Positions 1 to 9,446 of a stretch of 64,000 bases of DNA are shown piece after piece. Origin of the DNA: Denitrificimonas caeni (GTDB lineage Bacteria > Pseudomonadota > Gammaproteobacteria > Pseudomonadales > Pseudomonadaceae); the NCBI RefSeq assembly GCF_905120345.1, contig NZ_CAJHOA010000003.1, forward strand, positions 1-64,000. Direction: 5' to 3'. The translations under genes were made by a program, and so were the position numbers. The notes beneath the pieces are model-generated. The model ran no database searches. It saw nothing but the letters and a program-made list of their open reading frames with translations, and was not told where the DNA came from. Position 1 is the stretch's first letter. Each line of letters opens with the position of its first letter.

Positions 1-100
1 CTTTTTTGTTCATCGTCTGTCTATCCTTCCCGTTAGGGGTCAATGATAAACAGTTACACAGATTTAATTACAGTCTCACCACGCTCTATTTATTTCGCTC

Positions 101-1120
101 TTAATCGGTGGTGTTTTCACAGATCTGAGTCAATGCCTGTGCCCAATGTTGTTCGGCATTTAAGCAGGGAATCAGCACAAGTTCTTCGCCGCCAGCTGCG
201 AGGAATTCTTCACGGCCTTCAATACCGAGTTCTTCTAGAGTTTCGATACAATCTGCAACAAATGCGGGAGACATGACCAACAGTTTTTTCACCCCGCGCG
301 CAGCAAGCTCTTTCAAGGTGGCGTCGGTGTAAGGTTCGATCCATTTGTTACGACCTAAGCGTGACTGAAACGCGACTGACCATTGCTCAGGGCGCAGACC
401 CGCTGCTTGGGCAAATAACTCAGCGCTGCGCATGCATTGCGCGCGATAACAGGTATCGAGCACGGCTTGACTGGCGGTGGCGCAGCAGGACTTATCACTT
501 AAGCAATGCGAACCAGTGGGGTCGAGTTTTTTCAGATGGCTCTCAGGTAAACCATGAAAACTTAGCAACAGGTGATCAAAGTCTTTTTGCAACTCAGTTT
601 CAGCGCTTTTTGCTAGAGCTTTGATATAGATAGGGTCAGCATAAAAAGGCTTAACGATATTTAATTTAAGCGCTAAGTTATTCTTTTTAATGCAGTGCTC
701 AGCTTCTTTAATCGCAGTGGTGATCGTGCTGTCGGCAAATTGCGGGTACAGCGGAGCAAAAGTAACTGTTTTAACCCCTTGTTTGGCCAGTTCCAATAAG
801 CGCGTACTAATCGATGGCTCACCATAACGCATGGCTAAGCTGACTGGACCATGTGGCCATAAGGGGCGCACGGCATCGGTTAAACGTTGACTGATGACGA
901 CCAGAGGTGAGCCTTCTGGCCACCAAATTGAAGCATAGGCTTCGGCTGATTTGGCTGGGCGGTTGATCAAAATTAAGCCCACCAATAAGCGCCGCAGCGG
1001 CCACGGAATATCGATCACATACGGATCCATTAAAAACTGGTTCAGGTAACGGCGCACATCATTGACTGATGTTGAGCGCGGTGAACCAAGATTCGCGAGC
1101 AGTAGGGCGTGATCAGACAT
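101..1120 (-). CDS. hemH: Ferrochelatase, last step of haem synthesis
   Basis: Inserts Fe2+ into protoporphyrin IX to make protohaem. The N-terminus carries the family motif LLANLGSP, the middle has the catalytic-histidine motif LLSFHGLPE, and this is followed by a Cys-rich stretch ([14 protein letters not shown]). I start at the ATG at 1120, giving 339 residues, the usual length; a TTG nine codons further upstream also keeps the frame open but adds residues the family lacks. It lies on the same strand as and downstream of the TetR gene, about 125 bases away, with no sign of co-regulation. The identification is firm; only the start is open. Confidence 0.95.
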   Translation of the reverse strand: MSDHALLLANLGSPRSTSVNDVRRYLNQFLMDPYVIDIPWPLRRLLVGLILINRPAKSAEAYASIWWPEGSPLVVISQRLTDAVRPLWPHGPVSLAMRYGEPSISTRLLELAKQGVKTVTFAPLYPQFADSTITTAIKEAEHCIKKNNLALKLNIVKPFYADPIYIKALAKSAETELQKDFDHLLLSFHGLPESHLKKLDPTGSHCLSDKSCCATASQAVLDTCYRAQCMRSAELFAQAAGLRPEQWSVAFQSRLGRNKWIEPYTDATLKELAARGVKKLLVMSPAFVADCIETLEELGIEGREEFLAAGGEELVLIPCLNAEQHWAQALTQICENTTD

Positions 1121-1244
1121 GGTAAATATCCAGTTCTTGAAAGGCAAAGTGCTGCATTGTAAGGGGTTGCGGCTGAAAAAGAACCCCCTAGCACAGGCAG
1201 TCTGAGCGTACAGCTAGAGGCAAATAGTCTGTGTTAAGGCTTTA

Positions 1245-1886
1245 TCAGTGGGCTTGGTAAGCTTTAATAAATAAATCGACGACATCCTCAACATGCTGAT
1301 GCACATTGGCATTGATACTCTCGGGTTGATAGCCAACCAGCAGTTGTAAATTACGAGTGCCTTTGAGCAAGCTGAAAAAGTGCTCTGCTGCTTGCTTGGT
1401 ATGGGTGATCTCAAGCTGTTTGGCGTTATTGATGGTGTTCAGCAGTTGCTCCATCTTATTGATAATGCGCAGCGCTGTTGCTTCATAAAATAAGTGTGAC
1501 AAAGCCGGGTTGCTTAGGGCATGACTAATAATAAGCCGATGCATGGCAAGAGATTCAGGGCTGTCGACTAAAGTTTGGAAGCTATGGGCAATGGCCAATA
1601 AACACTCGCGTAGATTGTCGGGAGGTGTATCTGTGGAACTGACAAATAACTGACTCAGTTGTGTTTCACATTTGGCTTCGATGGCTGCACAAAATAAAGT
1701 TTCTTTATCAGTGAAATGATTATAAACGGTTAGTTTCGAGACATTCGCTTCTTGCGCGATAGCATCCATGCTGCTGCCTTCATAACCCTGACGTAGAAAT
1801 AAGACTTGAGCCGCATCCAGAATGGCCGCGCGCTTGCTTAGATTTTTCGGTCGGCCTGGGCCTGCTTTCGGTATTTGTGAGGGCAT
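1245..1886 (-). CDS. TetR-family transcriptional repressor
   Basis: About 213 residues from the ATG at 1886. A basic N-terminal lead (GPGRPKN) precedes a typical TetR helix-turn-helix at roughly residues 20-65 (AILDAAQVLF, then SMDAIAQEANVSKLTVYNHF). The rest is a helical C-terminal domain of the type that follows AcrR/TtgR-like DNA-binding domains. The gene is divergent from the RND efflux pair and a palindrome lies between them, so it most likely represses the pump and itself, with release by a pump substrate. That role is inferred from position. An upstream in-frame start at 1937 would run through the operator and is less likely. Confidence 0.9.
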   Translation of the reverse strand: MPSQIPKAGPGRPKNLSKRAAILDAAQVLFLRQGYEGSSMDAIAQEANVSKLTVYNHFTDKETLFCAAIEAKCETQLSQLFVSSTDTPPDNLRECLLAIAHSFQTLVDSPESLAMHRLIISHALSNPALSHLFYEATALRIINKMEQLLNTINNAKQLEITHTKQAAEHFFSLLKGTRNLQLLVGYQPESINANVHQHVEDVVDLFIKAYQAH

Positions 1887-1910
1887 AGAAAATAAATAGT
1901 GAACTGATGA

Positions 1911-1929
1911 GTGTAGTATTTTACTATAC
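1911..1929. promoter_or_regulatory. Palindromic operator between tetR and RND operon
   Basis: The 19 bases GTGTAGTATTTTACTATAC read nearly the same on both strands: perfect arms TAGTA and TACTA around TTT, with one mismatch outside before GT/AC. It lies 25 bases upstream of the tetR start and 47 upstream of the membrane-fusion-protein start, where a TetR operator controlling both divergent genes is expected. Binding is inferred from position and symmetry. Confidence 0.6.
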
Positions 1930-1975
1930 TTCTTCAATCATGTATTCCCGCCGCTGCATTGAAGGTCAATTCGTT

Positions 1976-3076
1976 ATGTCGCATCGCATTGTTTATCTAT
2001 GTATTTATCTGTCATTGGCTGTGCTCAGTGCTTGCAGCAGTGAAGAACCTGTCGCCAGTATTACGCGTCCGGTGATGGTGGTTAAACCACAACCGTCTAA
2101 AGATCTGACGGTAGCTTTTCCTGGTGAAGTGCGAGCACGTTTAGAACCCGAGTTAGCCTTTCGCTTAGGCGGCAAAGTCATTAAGCGGTTAGTTGATGTC
2201 GGTGCCAAGGTCACTACTGAGCAAGTCCTCGCGCAACTGGATCCGGAAGATGTGCGCCTGCATTTGGAGGCGATGCAGGCACAAGTATCGGCGGCGCAAG
2301 CTAATCTGCAGCTGGTTAAAGCGGAACTGGATCGCTATAAAACGCTGCTGGATCGACAGTTATTAAGTCGGTCACATTACGATAACGCGCAAAATCAATT
2401 TAAAGCCGGTGAGGCGCGCCTGCGTCAGGCTCAAGCAGAATTAGATGCTGCAAAAAACCAAGCCAACTATACCCAGTTACGCGCACCTTATTATGGCGTG
2501 ATTGCGCAAGCACGGGTTGAAGCGGGACAGGTGGTTGCTGCTGGACAGACCGTTTTTGTCTTAGCTGTGGATGGTGAGCGTGAAGTCGCGATTAACTTGC
2601 CTGAGCAGGCAATTGAGCGCTTTAAAGTCGGGCAACCAGTTGAAGTGTCATTGTGGTCACAGCCTGACCGGCGCTTTGCCGGTGAAATTCGTGAGATTGC
2701 CCCTGCGGCGGATTCGCGCTCACGTACCTATGCAGCGCGGGTAGCTTTTCGCACGGCAACTATAGCTGCTGAGCTAGGGCAAAGCGCTAAAGTCTATATG
2801 AGTTCCAGTACCGATGCGCAATACGCTGTGCCGTTATCGTCAGTGACTGCTGAAGTGGGTCAGGCGTATGTCTGGGTGGTTGATCCCCGCACCTCAACAG
2901 TACAGCAACGTAGCGTTGAGTTGGGTGCTTTTGGGCAAACACAGGTACCTGTCCTGCAAGGTTTGCAGGGCGATGAGTGGGTCGTGGTGGCTGGCGTGCA
3001 TCTCTTGCAAGAAGGGCAAGCGGTGCGTCCAGTTGATCGTAGCAATCAACCTGTGTCATTAAGCGCTAAGGAGTAA
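1976..3076 (+). CDS. RND efflux periplasmic adaptor (membrane fusion lipoprotein)
   Basis: About 366 residues. Links an inner-membrane RND pump to an outer-membrane channel. Starting at the ATG at 1976 (GAAGG ten bases upstream) gives a short hydrophobic signal ending in the lipobox LSAC with the lipid-bearing Cys at residue 20, which decides the start over in-frame codons at 1907 and 1940. The body has the usual adaptor order: beta/lipoyl half-motif (LEPELAFRLGGKV), a coiled-coil hairpin of about 100 residues rich in Ala, Gln and Glu, second lipoyl half (LRAPYYGVIAQARVEAGQVV), then beta-barrel and membrane-proximal domains. The permease follows after five bases. No outer-membrane channel gene is adjacent. 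Confidence 0.92.
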   Translation: MSHRIVYLCIYLSLAVLSACSSEEPVASITRPVMVVKPQPSKDLTVAFPGEVRARLEPELAFRLGGKVIKRLVDVGAKVTTEQVLAQLDPEDVRLHLEAMQAQVSAAQANLQLVKAELDRYKTLLDRQLLSRSHYDNAQNQFKAGEARLRQAQAELDAAKNQANYTQLRAPYYGVIAQARVEAGQVVAAGQTVFVLAVDGEREVAINLPEQAIERFKVGQPVEVSLWSQPDRRFAGEIREIAPAADSRSRTYAARVAFRTATIAAELGQSAKVYMSSSTDAQYAVPLSSVTAEVGQAYVWVVDPRTSTVQQRSVELGAFGQTQVPVLQGLQGDEWVVVAGVHLLQEGQAVRPVDRSNQPVSLSAKE

Positions 3077-3081
3077 GACTG

Positions 3082-6000
3082 ATGCGCTTTAATCTTTCTG
3101 CTTGGGCCTTGAATAATCGGCCCCTAGTATTATTTAGCATGGTGTTACTGGCTATTATTGGTAGCATGTCGTACCGCACTTTGGGGCAAAGTGAAGACCC
3201 GCCCTTTACCTTTAAAGCGATGGTGATCAATACCGTTTGGCCAGGCGCCACTGCTGAAGAAATGGCGCAGCAGGTCACCGAGCGTATTGAAAAGAAACTG
3301 ATGGAAACCGGTGAGTTTGACAAAGTAATTTCGTTTTCACGCCCGGGTGAATCGCAAGTGACCTTTGTTGCACGTGATTCGTTGAGTTCCAAACAAGTTC
3401 CCGAGCTCTGGTATCAAATACGGAAAAAAATCAGTGATATTCGGCATACCTTGCCACCTGGTGTACAAGGTCCGTTTTTCAATGATGAGTTTGGCACCAC
3501 GTTCGGCAATATTTATGCGCTGACCGGACAGGGTTTTGATTACGCCGTTCTCAAAGACTATGCCGACCGCGTGCAGTTGCAATTGCAGCGAGTTAAAGAT
3601 GTCGGCAAGGTCGATATTTTAGGTTTGCAGGATGAGAAGATTTGGGTCGAATTATCCAATACACGACTGGCCAGCCTGGGCTTACCACTGCAGGCGGTGC
3701 AGCAAGCACTCTCAGAACAAAACAGTGTTTCGGCGACCGGCTTTTTTGAAACTGCGACAGATCGCGTGCAACTACGAGTCAGTGGCCGCTTTGATAGTGT
3801 GCAAGAAATTCGAGAGTTCCCGATTCGCGTCGGTGAGCGTACCTTTCGTTTAGGTGATATCGCGCAAGTGCGCCGTGGCTTTAATGATCCGGCAGCGCCT
3901 CGGGTACGCTTTATGGGCGATAACGCTTTAGCGATTGCCGTAGCGATGCGTGATGGCGGTGATATTTTAGTGCTGGGTAAAGCCTTAGAGGAAGAATTCT
4001 CGCGCTTACAGAATACTTTGCCGCTGGGTATGCAGTTGCGTAAAGTCTCCGATCAGCCTGCAGCAGTGAAAGAAAGCGTTGGCGAGTTTGTCCAAGTCTT
4101 GATTGAAGCTCTGGGCATTGTCTTGTTGGTGTGTTTTTTCTCGTTAGGCTTTCGTACCGGCCTGGTGGTGGCGTTCTCCATTCCGCTGGTGTTGGCCATG
4201 ACCTTTGCCTTAATGCATTACTTTGGTATTGGTTTGCATAAGATTTCTTTAGGCGCGTTGGTGTTGGCGCTGGGCTTGATGGTCGATGATGCCATTATCG
4301 CCGTAGAAATGATGGCGATTAAAATGGAGCAAGGGATGGATCGCTTTAAAGCGGCCAGCTTTGCTTGGACCAGTACAGCCTTCCCAATGCTGACCGGAAC
4401 TCTGATTACCGCCGCTGGATTTTTACCGATCGCTACAGCGCAATCAGGGGTAGGTGAGTACACGCGTTCTATTTTCCAAGTGGTGGGGATTGCGCTGATT
4501 GTCTCGTGGATTGCTGCCGTAGTCTTCGTGCCCTATTTGGGCGATAAGCTATTGCCGGATTTAGCACGACTGAAAGCCGCTAAGCATGGCAGTCAAGCAG
4601 GCGAGCACGACCCTTATGCCACGCCTTTGTATCAGCGTATTCGTACGGTGATTACTTGGTCTGTAACGCATCGAGTGCTCGTCATTATCGTTACGGTATT
4701 GTTGTTCGCCGGTTCTATTTTCAGTTTTCGTTATGTGCCTAAGCAGTTCTTTGCTGACTCTAACCGTCTGGAATTACTGTTGGATATCAAGCTCGCTGAA
4801 GGTGCCTCATTAAAAGCCACACAAGCCAGTGTGGAGAAAATTGAAAGCTTGCTGAAAGAACATTCCGGTATTGAAAACTATGTGACCTATATCGGCTCCG
4901 GCTCGCCACGTTTCTACTTGCCATTGGATCAACAATTACCCGCGACCAGTTTTGCTCAGTTTGTGATGGTCACTACCAGCCTTGAGGCGCGTGAAGAGGT
5001 TCGTTCTTGGCTGATCAGTGCGATGCAAGAGCAATTTCCTGATCTGCGCTCGCGGATTACCCGCTTGGAGAATGGCCCACCTGTAGGGTATCCGGTGCAG
5101 TTTCGTATCACCGGCGAGCATATCCCGCACGTCCGTGAGTTGGCGCGTCAGGTGGCGGCGGTGGTGCGCGACAATCCTCATGTTAGTAATGTGCATTTGG
5201 ACTGGGAAGAGCCCAGCAAAGTGGTACATCTGCAGATTGATCAAGACCGCGCGCGGGCGATGGGTGTTAGCACAGCCAGTATTTCGCAGTTTTTACGAGG
5301 TGCTTTATCTGGCGCGAGCGTTGGCCAGTTTCGTGAAGGCAACGAGTTGATTGAAATTCTACAGCGTGGCACGTTAGACGATCGTGAGGACTTAGCCAGT
5401 TTAGGCAGTTTGGCGATCCCCACTGAGAGTGGTACCAGCGTCTCCTTGTCACAGGTGGCTAATTTAGAATATGGCTTTGAAGAGGGCGTAATTTGGCACC
5501 GTAACCGCTTGCCTAACGTCACCGTGCGCGCGGATATCTATGGTAAGAGTCAGGCGGTAGATGTGGTGCAAGAAATCTTGCCGCAGTTGCAAGCAGTTCG
5601 TGAGGCGCTACCGGATGGTTACTTGCTGGAGGTGGGCGGTACCGTTGAGGATTCTGGGCGCGGACAACGTTCAGTGGTTGCCGGTGTACCGTTATTCTTG
5701 CTGGTAGTCTTGACCTTGTTGATGATTCAGTTGCGCAGTTTTTCCCGTGCCGTATTGGTGTTTCTCACTGCGCCGTTGGGACTGATAGGCGTCACTTTAT
5801 TTTTATTACTGTTTAATCAGCCCTTTGGCTTTGTCGCGATGCTCGGTACCATTGCATTATCAGGTATGATTATGCGCAACTCAGTGATATTGGTTGATCA
5901 AATTGAAACCGATATCGGTCAGGGACATACGCCTTGGCAGTCTGTCATTGATGCAACTGTGCGACGTTTTAGACCGATTATGCTCACCGCCTTAGCCGCT

Positions 6001-6147
6001 GTGTTGGCGATGATTCCATTGTCTCGTAGTGTCTTTTTTGGGCCGATGGCGGTGGCGATTATGGGTGGATTAACCGTTGCCACAGTACTGACGTTGTTAT
6101 TCTTACCGGCACTCTATGCCGCATGGTTTCGTGTGCGCAAAGAGTAA
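3082..6147 (+). CDS. RND multidrug efflux permease
   Basis: 1021 residues, the standard length for a resistance-nodulation-division pump of twelve membrane helices and two large periplasmic loops. An N-terminal helix (LVLFSMVLLAIIGSMSYR) is followed by the porter loop, then the TM4 proton-relay pair Asp402-Asp403 (LGLMVDDAII). At the TM10 site where AcrB has Lys940 this protein has Arg932 (GMIMRNSVILVDQ). It belongs to the HAE-1-like branch that pairs with a single adaptor; substrates cannot be read from the sequence. It is translated directly after the adaptor and is probably controlled by the divergent TetR protein. Confidence 0.93.
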   Translation: MRFNLSAWALNNRPLVLFSMVLLAIIGSMSYRTLGQSEDPPFTFKAMVINTVWPGATAEEMAQQVTERIEKKLMETGEFDKVISFSRPGESQVTFVARDSLSSKQVPELWYQIRKKISDIRHTLPPGVQGPFFNDEFGTTFGNIYALTGQGFDYAVLKDYADRVQLQLQRVKDVGKVDILGLQDEKIWVELSNTRLASLGLPLQAVQQALSEQNSVSATGFFETATDRVQLRVSGRFDSVQEIREFPIRVGERTFRLGDIAQVRRGFNDPAAPRVRFMGDNALAIAVAMRDGGDILVLGKALEEEFSRLQNTLPLGMQLRKVSDQPAAVKESVGEFVQVLIEALGIVLLVCFFSLGFRTGLVVAFSIPLVLAMTFALMHYFGIGLHKISLGALVLALGLMVDDAIIAVEMMAIKMEQGMDRFKAASFAWTSTAFPMLTGTLITAAGFLPIATAQSGVGEYTRSIFQVVGIALIVSWIAAVVFVPYLGDKLLPDLARLKAAKHGSQAGEHDPYATPLYQRIRTVITWSVTHRVLVIIVTVLLFAGSIFSFRYVPKQFFADSNRLELLLDIKLAEGASLKATQASVEKIESLLKEHSGIENYVTYIGSGSPRFYLPLDQQLPATSFAQFVMVTTSLEAREEVRSWLISAMQEQFPDLRSRITRLENGPPVGYPVQFRITGEHIPHVRELARQVAAVVRDNPHVSNVHLDWEEPSKVVHLQIDQDRARAMGVSTASISQFLRGALSGASVGQFREGNELIEILQRGTLDDREDLASLGSLAIPTESGTSVSLSQVANLEYGFEEGVIWHRNRLPNVTVRADIYGKSQAVDVVQEILPQLQAVREALPDGYLLEVGGTVEDSGRGQRSVVAGVPLFLLVVLTLLMIQLRSFSRAVLVFLTAPLGLIGVTLFLLLFNQPFGFVAMLGTIALSGMIMRNSVILVDQIETDIGQGHTPWQSVIDATVRRFRPIMLTALAAVLAMIPLSRSVFFGPMAVAIMGGLTVATVLTLLFLPALYAAWFRVRKE

Positions 6148-6153
6148 ACTACA

Positions 6154-6187
6154 GGCAAGTGTTGGCTTTTTTATGCCAACACTTGCC
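6154..6187 (+). terminator. Hairpin between RND permease and waaF
   Basis: A perfect 13-bp stem (GGCAAGTGTTGGC and its complement) closes an 8-base T-rich loop, starting seven bases after the permease stop codon. No T-run follows on either strand, so it is not a textbook intrinsic terminator; it could still terminate, protect the 3' end of the pump mRNA, or limit read-through into waaF, whose ATG is 31 bases downstream. Confidence 0.5.
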
Positions 6188-6218
6188 GCGCTTGCTTAGA
6201 TGCTTGAAACTCTGCACT

Positions 6219-7262
6219 ATGAATATATTGATTATTGGCCCAAGTTGGGTTGGCGACATGGTGATGGCGCAGACATTGTTTATCTGTCTGCAGCAGCAAC
6301 ACCCTGATTGCAACATTGATGTGCTCGCGCCTGACTGGAGTCGGCCGATCTTGCAACGTATGCCAGAAGTGCGCCAAGCGCTCAGCTTTCCGCTGGGTCA
6401 TGGTGTGCTGGATATTGTTGCACGACGTAAAATTGGTAAGCAGCTGTCAGGTCAGTATGACCAAGCTATTTTATTGCCCAACTCATTAAAATCAGCGTTA
6501 ACACCGTTCTTTGCCGGCATCCCTCTGCGTACCGGCTGGAAAGGTGAGATGCGTTATGGCTTGCTGAATGATTTGCGTATCCTCGATAAACAGCGTTATC
6601 CGCTGATGATCGAACGTTTTATGGCGCTGGCTTATTCGCCCGATGCAGAGCTGCCTAAACCTTATCCACGACCGAGCTTACAGATTGATACTGCCGAACG
6701 TGAGAGTGCTTTGGCCGCTTTTGCGCTGAAAGTAGGCGATCGCCCGGTGTTGGCGCTGTGTCCAGGCGCTGAGTTTGGTGATGCCAAACGCTGGCCGGCC
6801 AAGCATTATGCGGTCGTTGCCGAAGCAAAAATTCGTCAAGGTTGGCAAGTGTGGATTTTTGGTTCGAAAAATGATCACCCAGGTGGTGAAGAAATTCGTG
6901 ATTATTTGATTCCCGGTTTACGTGAAGAAGTCTATAACCTCGCCGGTGAGACCTCGTTAGCGCAGGCAATCGATTTGATGTCCTGTGCAACGGCGGTGGT
7001 GTCGAATGACTCCGGCTTAATGCATGTTGCGGCCGCGTTGAATCTGCCGCTAGTCGCGGTTTACGGCTCTACTTCACCGGAGTTTACCCCGCCATTAGCT
7101 GACCAAGTCGCCATGGTCCGCACCGGCATTGACTGCAGTCCATGTTTTGATCGTACCTGTCGTTTTGGGCATTATGATTGTTTGCGTTTGCTTAAACCGA
7201 CGCAGGTGATTGACGCTTTAACCGATTTAGTGGGTACTCCTCTTTCGCTGCAAGAGTTTTAG
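6219..7262 (+). CDS. waaF: ADP-heptose:LPS heptosyltransferase II
   Basis: 347 residues from the ATG at 6219, which starts directly on the family N-terminus MNILIIGPSWVGDMVMAQ. Adds the second L-glycero-D-manno-heptose to the LPS inner core, at the cytoplasmic face of the inner membrane. GT9 features are visible: an N-terminal Rossmann domain and a C-terminal domain with LCPGAEFGDAKRWP, SNDSGLMHVAAAL and VYGSTSPEFTPP, the nucleotide-sugar contacts. It is the first gene of the core operon; waaC follows after four bases. An in-frame extension back to 6123 would overlap the hairpin and the pump gene and is rejected. Confidence 0.95.
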   Translation: MNILIIGPSWVGDMVMAQTLFICLQQQHPDCNIDVLAPDWSRPILQRMPEVRQALSFPLGHGVLDIVARRKIGKQLSGQYDQAILLPNSLKSALTPFFAGIPLRTGWKGEMRYGLLNDLRILDKQRYPLMIERFMALAYSPDAELPKPYPRPSLQIDTAERESALAAFALKVGDRPVLALCPGAEFGDAKRWPAKHYAVVAEAKIRQGWQVWIFGSKNDHPGGEEIRDYLIPGLREEVYNLAGETSLAQAIDLMSCATAVVSNDSGLMHVAAALNLPLVAVYGSTSPEFTPPLADQVAMVRTGIDCSPCFDRTCRFGHYDCLRLLKPTQVIDALTDLVGTPLSLQEF

Positions 7263-7266
7263 TCCA

Positions 7267-8325
7267 GTGCGTGTATTGTTAATTAAAACCTCTTCATTAG
7301 GGGATGTGATTCATACCTTGCCTGCGCTGACAGATGCCATGCGCGCTAATCCGAAAATTCGTTTTGATTGGGTGGTGGAAGAAGGTTTTGCAGAAATCCC
7401 GCGCTGGCATCCGGCTGTCGATCAAGTGATTCCTGTCGCGATTCGTCGTTGGCGTAAAAACCTGCTGCAAACTTGGCGCAATGGCGAGTGGCATGCGTTT
7501 AAGCAACGTATACACCAGCAAGAATATGATCTAGTGATTGATGCGCAAGGGCTACTGAAAAGCGCGTGGTTAACCCGCGGCTTTAAAGCACCGGTAGCAG
7601 GCTTTAATGGTAAAAGTGCGCGTGAGCCACTTGCTAGTTTTTTTTATGATAGAAAAATTGCTGTTGCTCAAGGACAGCATGCTGTTGAGCGTACGCGCCA
7701 ATTGTTTTCCCAAGCCTTGGGTTACTCCTTACCTTTGGAGATGGGTGCCTACAGTTTGCACCGTGAGCGCTTAGCCACTACCGAGCAGCATGCGCCTTAT
7801 GTGTTGTTCTTGCATGGCACCACCTGGCCGAGTAAGCACTGGCCACAAGCAGAATGGCGGGCACTGGCGCAGCAACTGTCGGCTGAAAATATTGCTGTAC
7901 GAATTCCGTGGGGCAATGCCAGCGAAGAAGCACGCGCGCATGCGATTGCCGATGGGCTGTCGAACGTGCAGGTATTACCGCGTCTGAACTTAAGCGGTGT
8001 TGCCGCGCAGATTGCTGGCGCGCAGGCCTGTGTCGCGGTGGATACTGGTTTGGGACATTTGGCTGCTGCGTTAGATGTGCCGTGTGTGTCTTTATATGGA
8101 CCAACTCTGCCGGGACGAGTCGGGGCTTATGGTCAAGGTCAGGTGCATCTCTGTGCGAGCGGCCCGAATGCGGGTTTAGGTGATCGCCAGTTGCCTTGTT
8201 TTGATAGTTTGCATGCTGAGCAGGTGCTTATAGCACTGCAACCGTTACTCGCTATGAATGCAGGTATTGCCCAAGCGGTAGTGCATAGTACAGAACAGGC
8301 TTTAGCCGATGAGGGCACGCTCTGA
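7267..8325 (+). CDS. waaC: LPS heptosyltransferase I
   Basis: 352 residues starting with GTG at 7267, which encodes the typical opening VRVLLIKTSSLGDVIHTLPAL. Adds the first heptose to Kdo2-lipid A. GT9 motifs are present: FLHGTTWPSKHWP in the donor-binding region and AVDTGLGHLAAALDVPCVSLYGPT near the C-terminus. The order waaF-waaC-waaG with 4-base spacing and then a 1-base overlap is the Pseudomonas core operon. The last 25 residues, beyond the catalytic fold, are variable and Ala/Gln-rich. Confidence 0.95.
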   Translation: MRVLLIKTSSLGDVIHTLPALTDAMRANPKIRFDWVVEEGFAEIPRWHPAVDQVIPVAIRRWRKNLLQTWRNGEWHAFKQRIHQQEYDLVIDAQGLLKSAWLTRGFKAPVAGFNGKSAREPLASFFYDRKIAVAQGQHAVERTRQLFSQALGYSLPLEMGAYSLHRERLATTEQHAPYVLFLHGTTWPSKHWPQAEWRALAQQLSAENIAVRIPWGNASEEARAHAIADGLSNVQVLPRLNLSGVAAQIAGAQACVAVDTGLGHLAAALDVPCVSLYGPTLPGRVGAYGQGQVHLCASGPNAGLGDRQLPCFDSLHAEQVLIALQPLLAMNAGIAQAVVHSTEQALADEGTL

Positions 8326-9446
8326 TGCAGTTAGCGTTTATTCTGTACAAGTATTTCCCTTTTGGTGGTTTGCAGCGCGATTTTATGCGCATTGCTTTAG
8401 AGTGCCAACAACGTGGACATCAGATTCGCGTCTATACGCTGATTTGGGAAGGTGAGATTCCTGAAGGCTTTGATGTGCGCATTGGCCCTGATAAAGCCTT
8501 TGCTAATCATCGGCGTAATGAAAAATTCTACCGTTGGCTGCAAGCGGATATGCAACAGCAGCCCGTCGATCGAGTGATTGGCTTTAATAAAATGCCTGGT
8601 CTTGATGTCTATTATGCTGCGGATGGCTGCTATGAAGACAAAGCACAAACCTTGCGCAATCCACTCTATCGCTACAGCAATCGTTATCGTCACTTTGCTG
8701 GCTATGAGCGTGCCGTGTTTGCCGCTGATTCGTCGACGCAAATTTTAATGATCTCTGAAGTGCAGCAGCCCCTATTTGTCAAACATTATAAAACCCAAGC
8801 GGAGCGCTTCCATCTGTTGCCTCCTGGTATTGCTAAAGATCGTCAAGCACCCAGTAATGCGGCTGAGGTTCGTGCTGGCTTTCGCTCTGAGTTTAATCTG
8901 CAAGATGAACACTATTTGCTGCTGCAAGTGGGTTCCGGTTTTAAAACTAAAGGTCTTGACCGCACCCTTAAAGCTCTAGCCAGCTTGCCAACAGAACAGC
9001 GCGAGCGTACTCGTTTGATGGTGATTGGTCAGGATGATCCTAAACCGTTTATTGTCCAAGCGGCTGCTCTCGGTATCTCGAAGCAGGTCAAGATTTTTAA
9101 AGGACGCAGTGATATACCGCGCTTCTTACTGGGCGCTGATCTATTAATGCATCCTGCGTATAATGAAAATACTGGCACGGTGTTATTAGAAGCCTTAGTT
9201 TCGGGTTTGCCCGTAGTGGTCACTGATGTCTGTGGTTATGCACATTACATTGCCGATGCCGGTTGTGGACAGGTGCTTAGCAGTCCCTTTCAGCAAAAAC
9301 AACTGGACCACGCTTTGAGTACTATTTTAGCTGATCCGCCTTTGCGTGCACGCTGGTCGGAAAATGCACTGAACTATGCTAAAACAGCCGACCTTTATTC
9401 AATGCCACAGCGCGCAGCCGATATTATTTTAGCGGAGTCACCATGA
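8325..9446 (+). CDS. waaG: LPS core glucosyltransferase I (WaaG-type)
   Basis: 373 residues; its ATG shares one base with the waaC stop. A retaining GT4 enzyme that adds the first hexose to heptose II of the core, using UDP-sugar. The N-terminus QLAFILYKYFPFGGLQRD is the WaaG signature, and the C-terminal donor site has HPAYNENTGTVLLEALVSGLPVVVT with the expected EX7E spacing. In Pseudomonas the sugar transferred is galactosamine rather than glucose; this cannot be decided here. The end overlaps waaP by four bases (ATGA). Confidence 0.94.
   Translation: MQLAFILYKYFPFGGLQRDFMRIALECQQRGHQIRVYTLIWEGEIPEGFDVRIGPDKAFANHRRNEKFYRWLQADMQQQPVDRVIGFNKMPGLDVYYAADGCYEDKAQTLRNPLYRYSNRYRHFAGYERAVFAADSSTQILMISEVQQPLFVKHYKTQAERFHLLPPGIAKDRQAPSNAAEVRAGFRSEFNLQDEHYLLLQVGSGFKTKGLDRTLKALASLPTEQRERTRLMVIGQDDPKPFIVQAAALGISKQVKIFKGRSDIPRFLLGADLLMHPAYNENTGTVLLEALVSGLPVVVTDVCGYAHYIADAGCGQVLSSPFQQKQLDHALSTILADPPLRARWSENALNYAKTADLYSMPQRAADIILAESP

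Noticed and set aside
1-100. Search for a promoter, RNA gene or partial gene at the left edge
   Set aside because: Nothing convincing in these 100 bases.
43-276. 77-codon plus-strand frame at the window start
   Set aside because: It lies mostly inside hemH on the other strand and looks like a shadow of it.
5549-5557. GGCGGTAG, same as the core of the ops element used by RfaH
   Set aside because: It lies inside the RND permease coding sequence far from any promoter, so a chance match.
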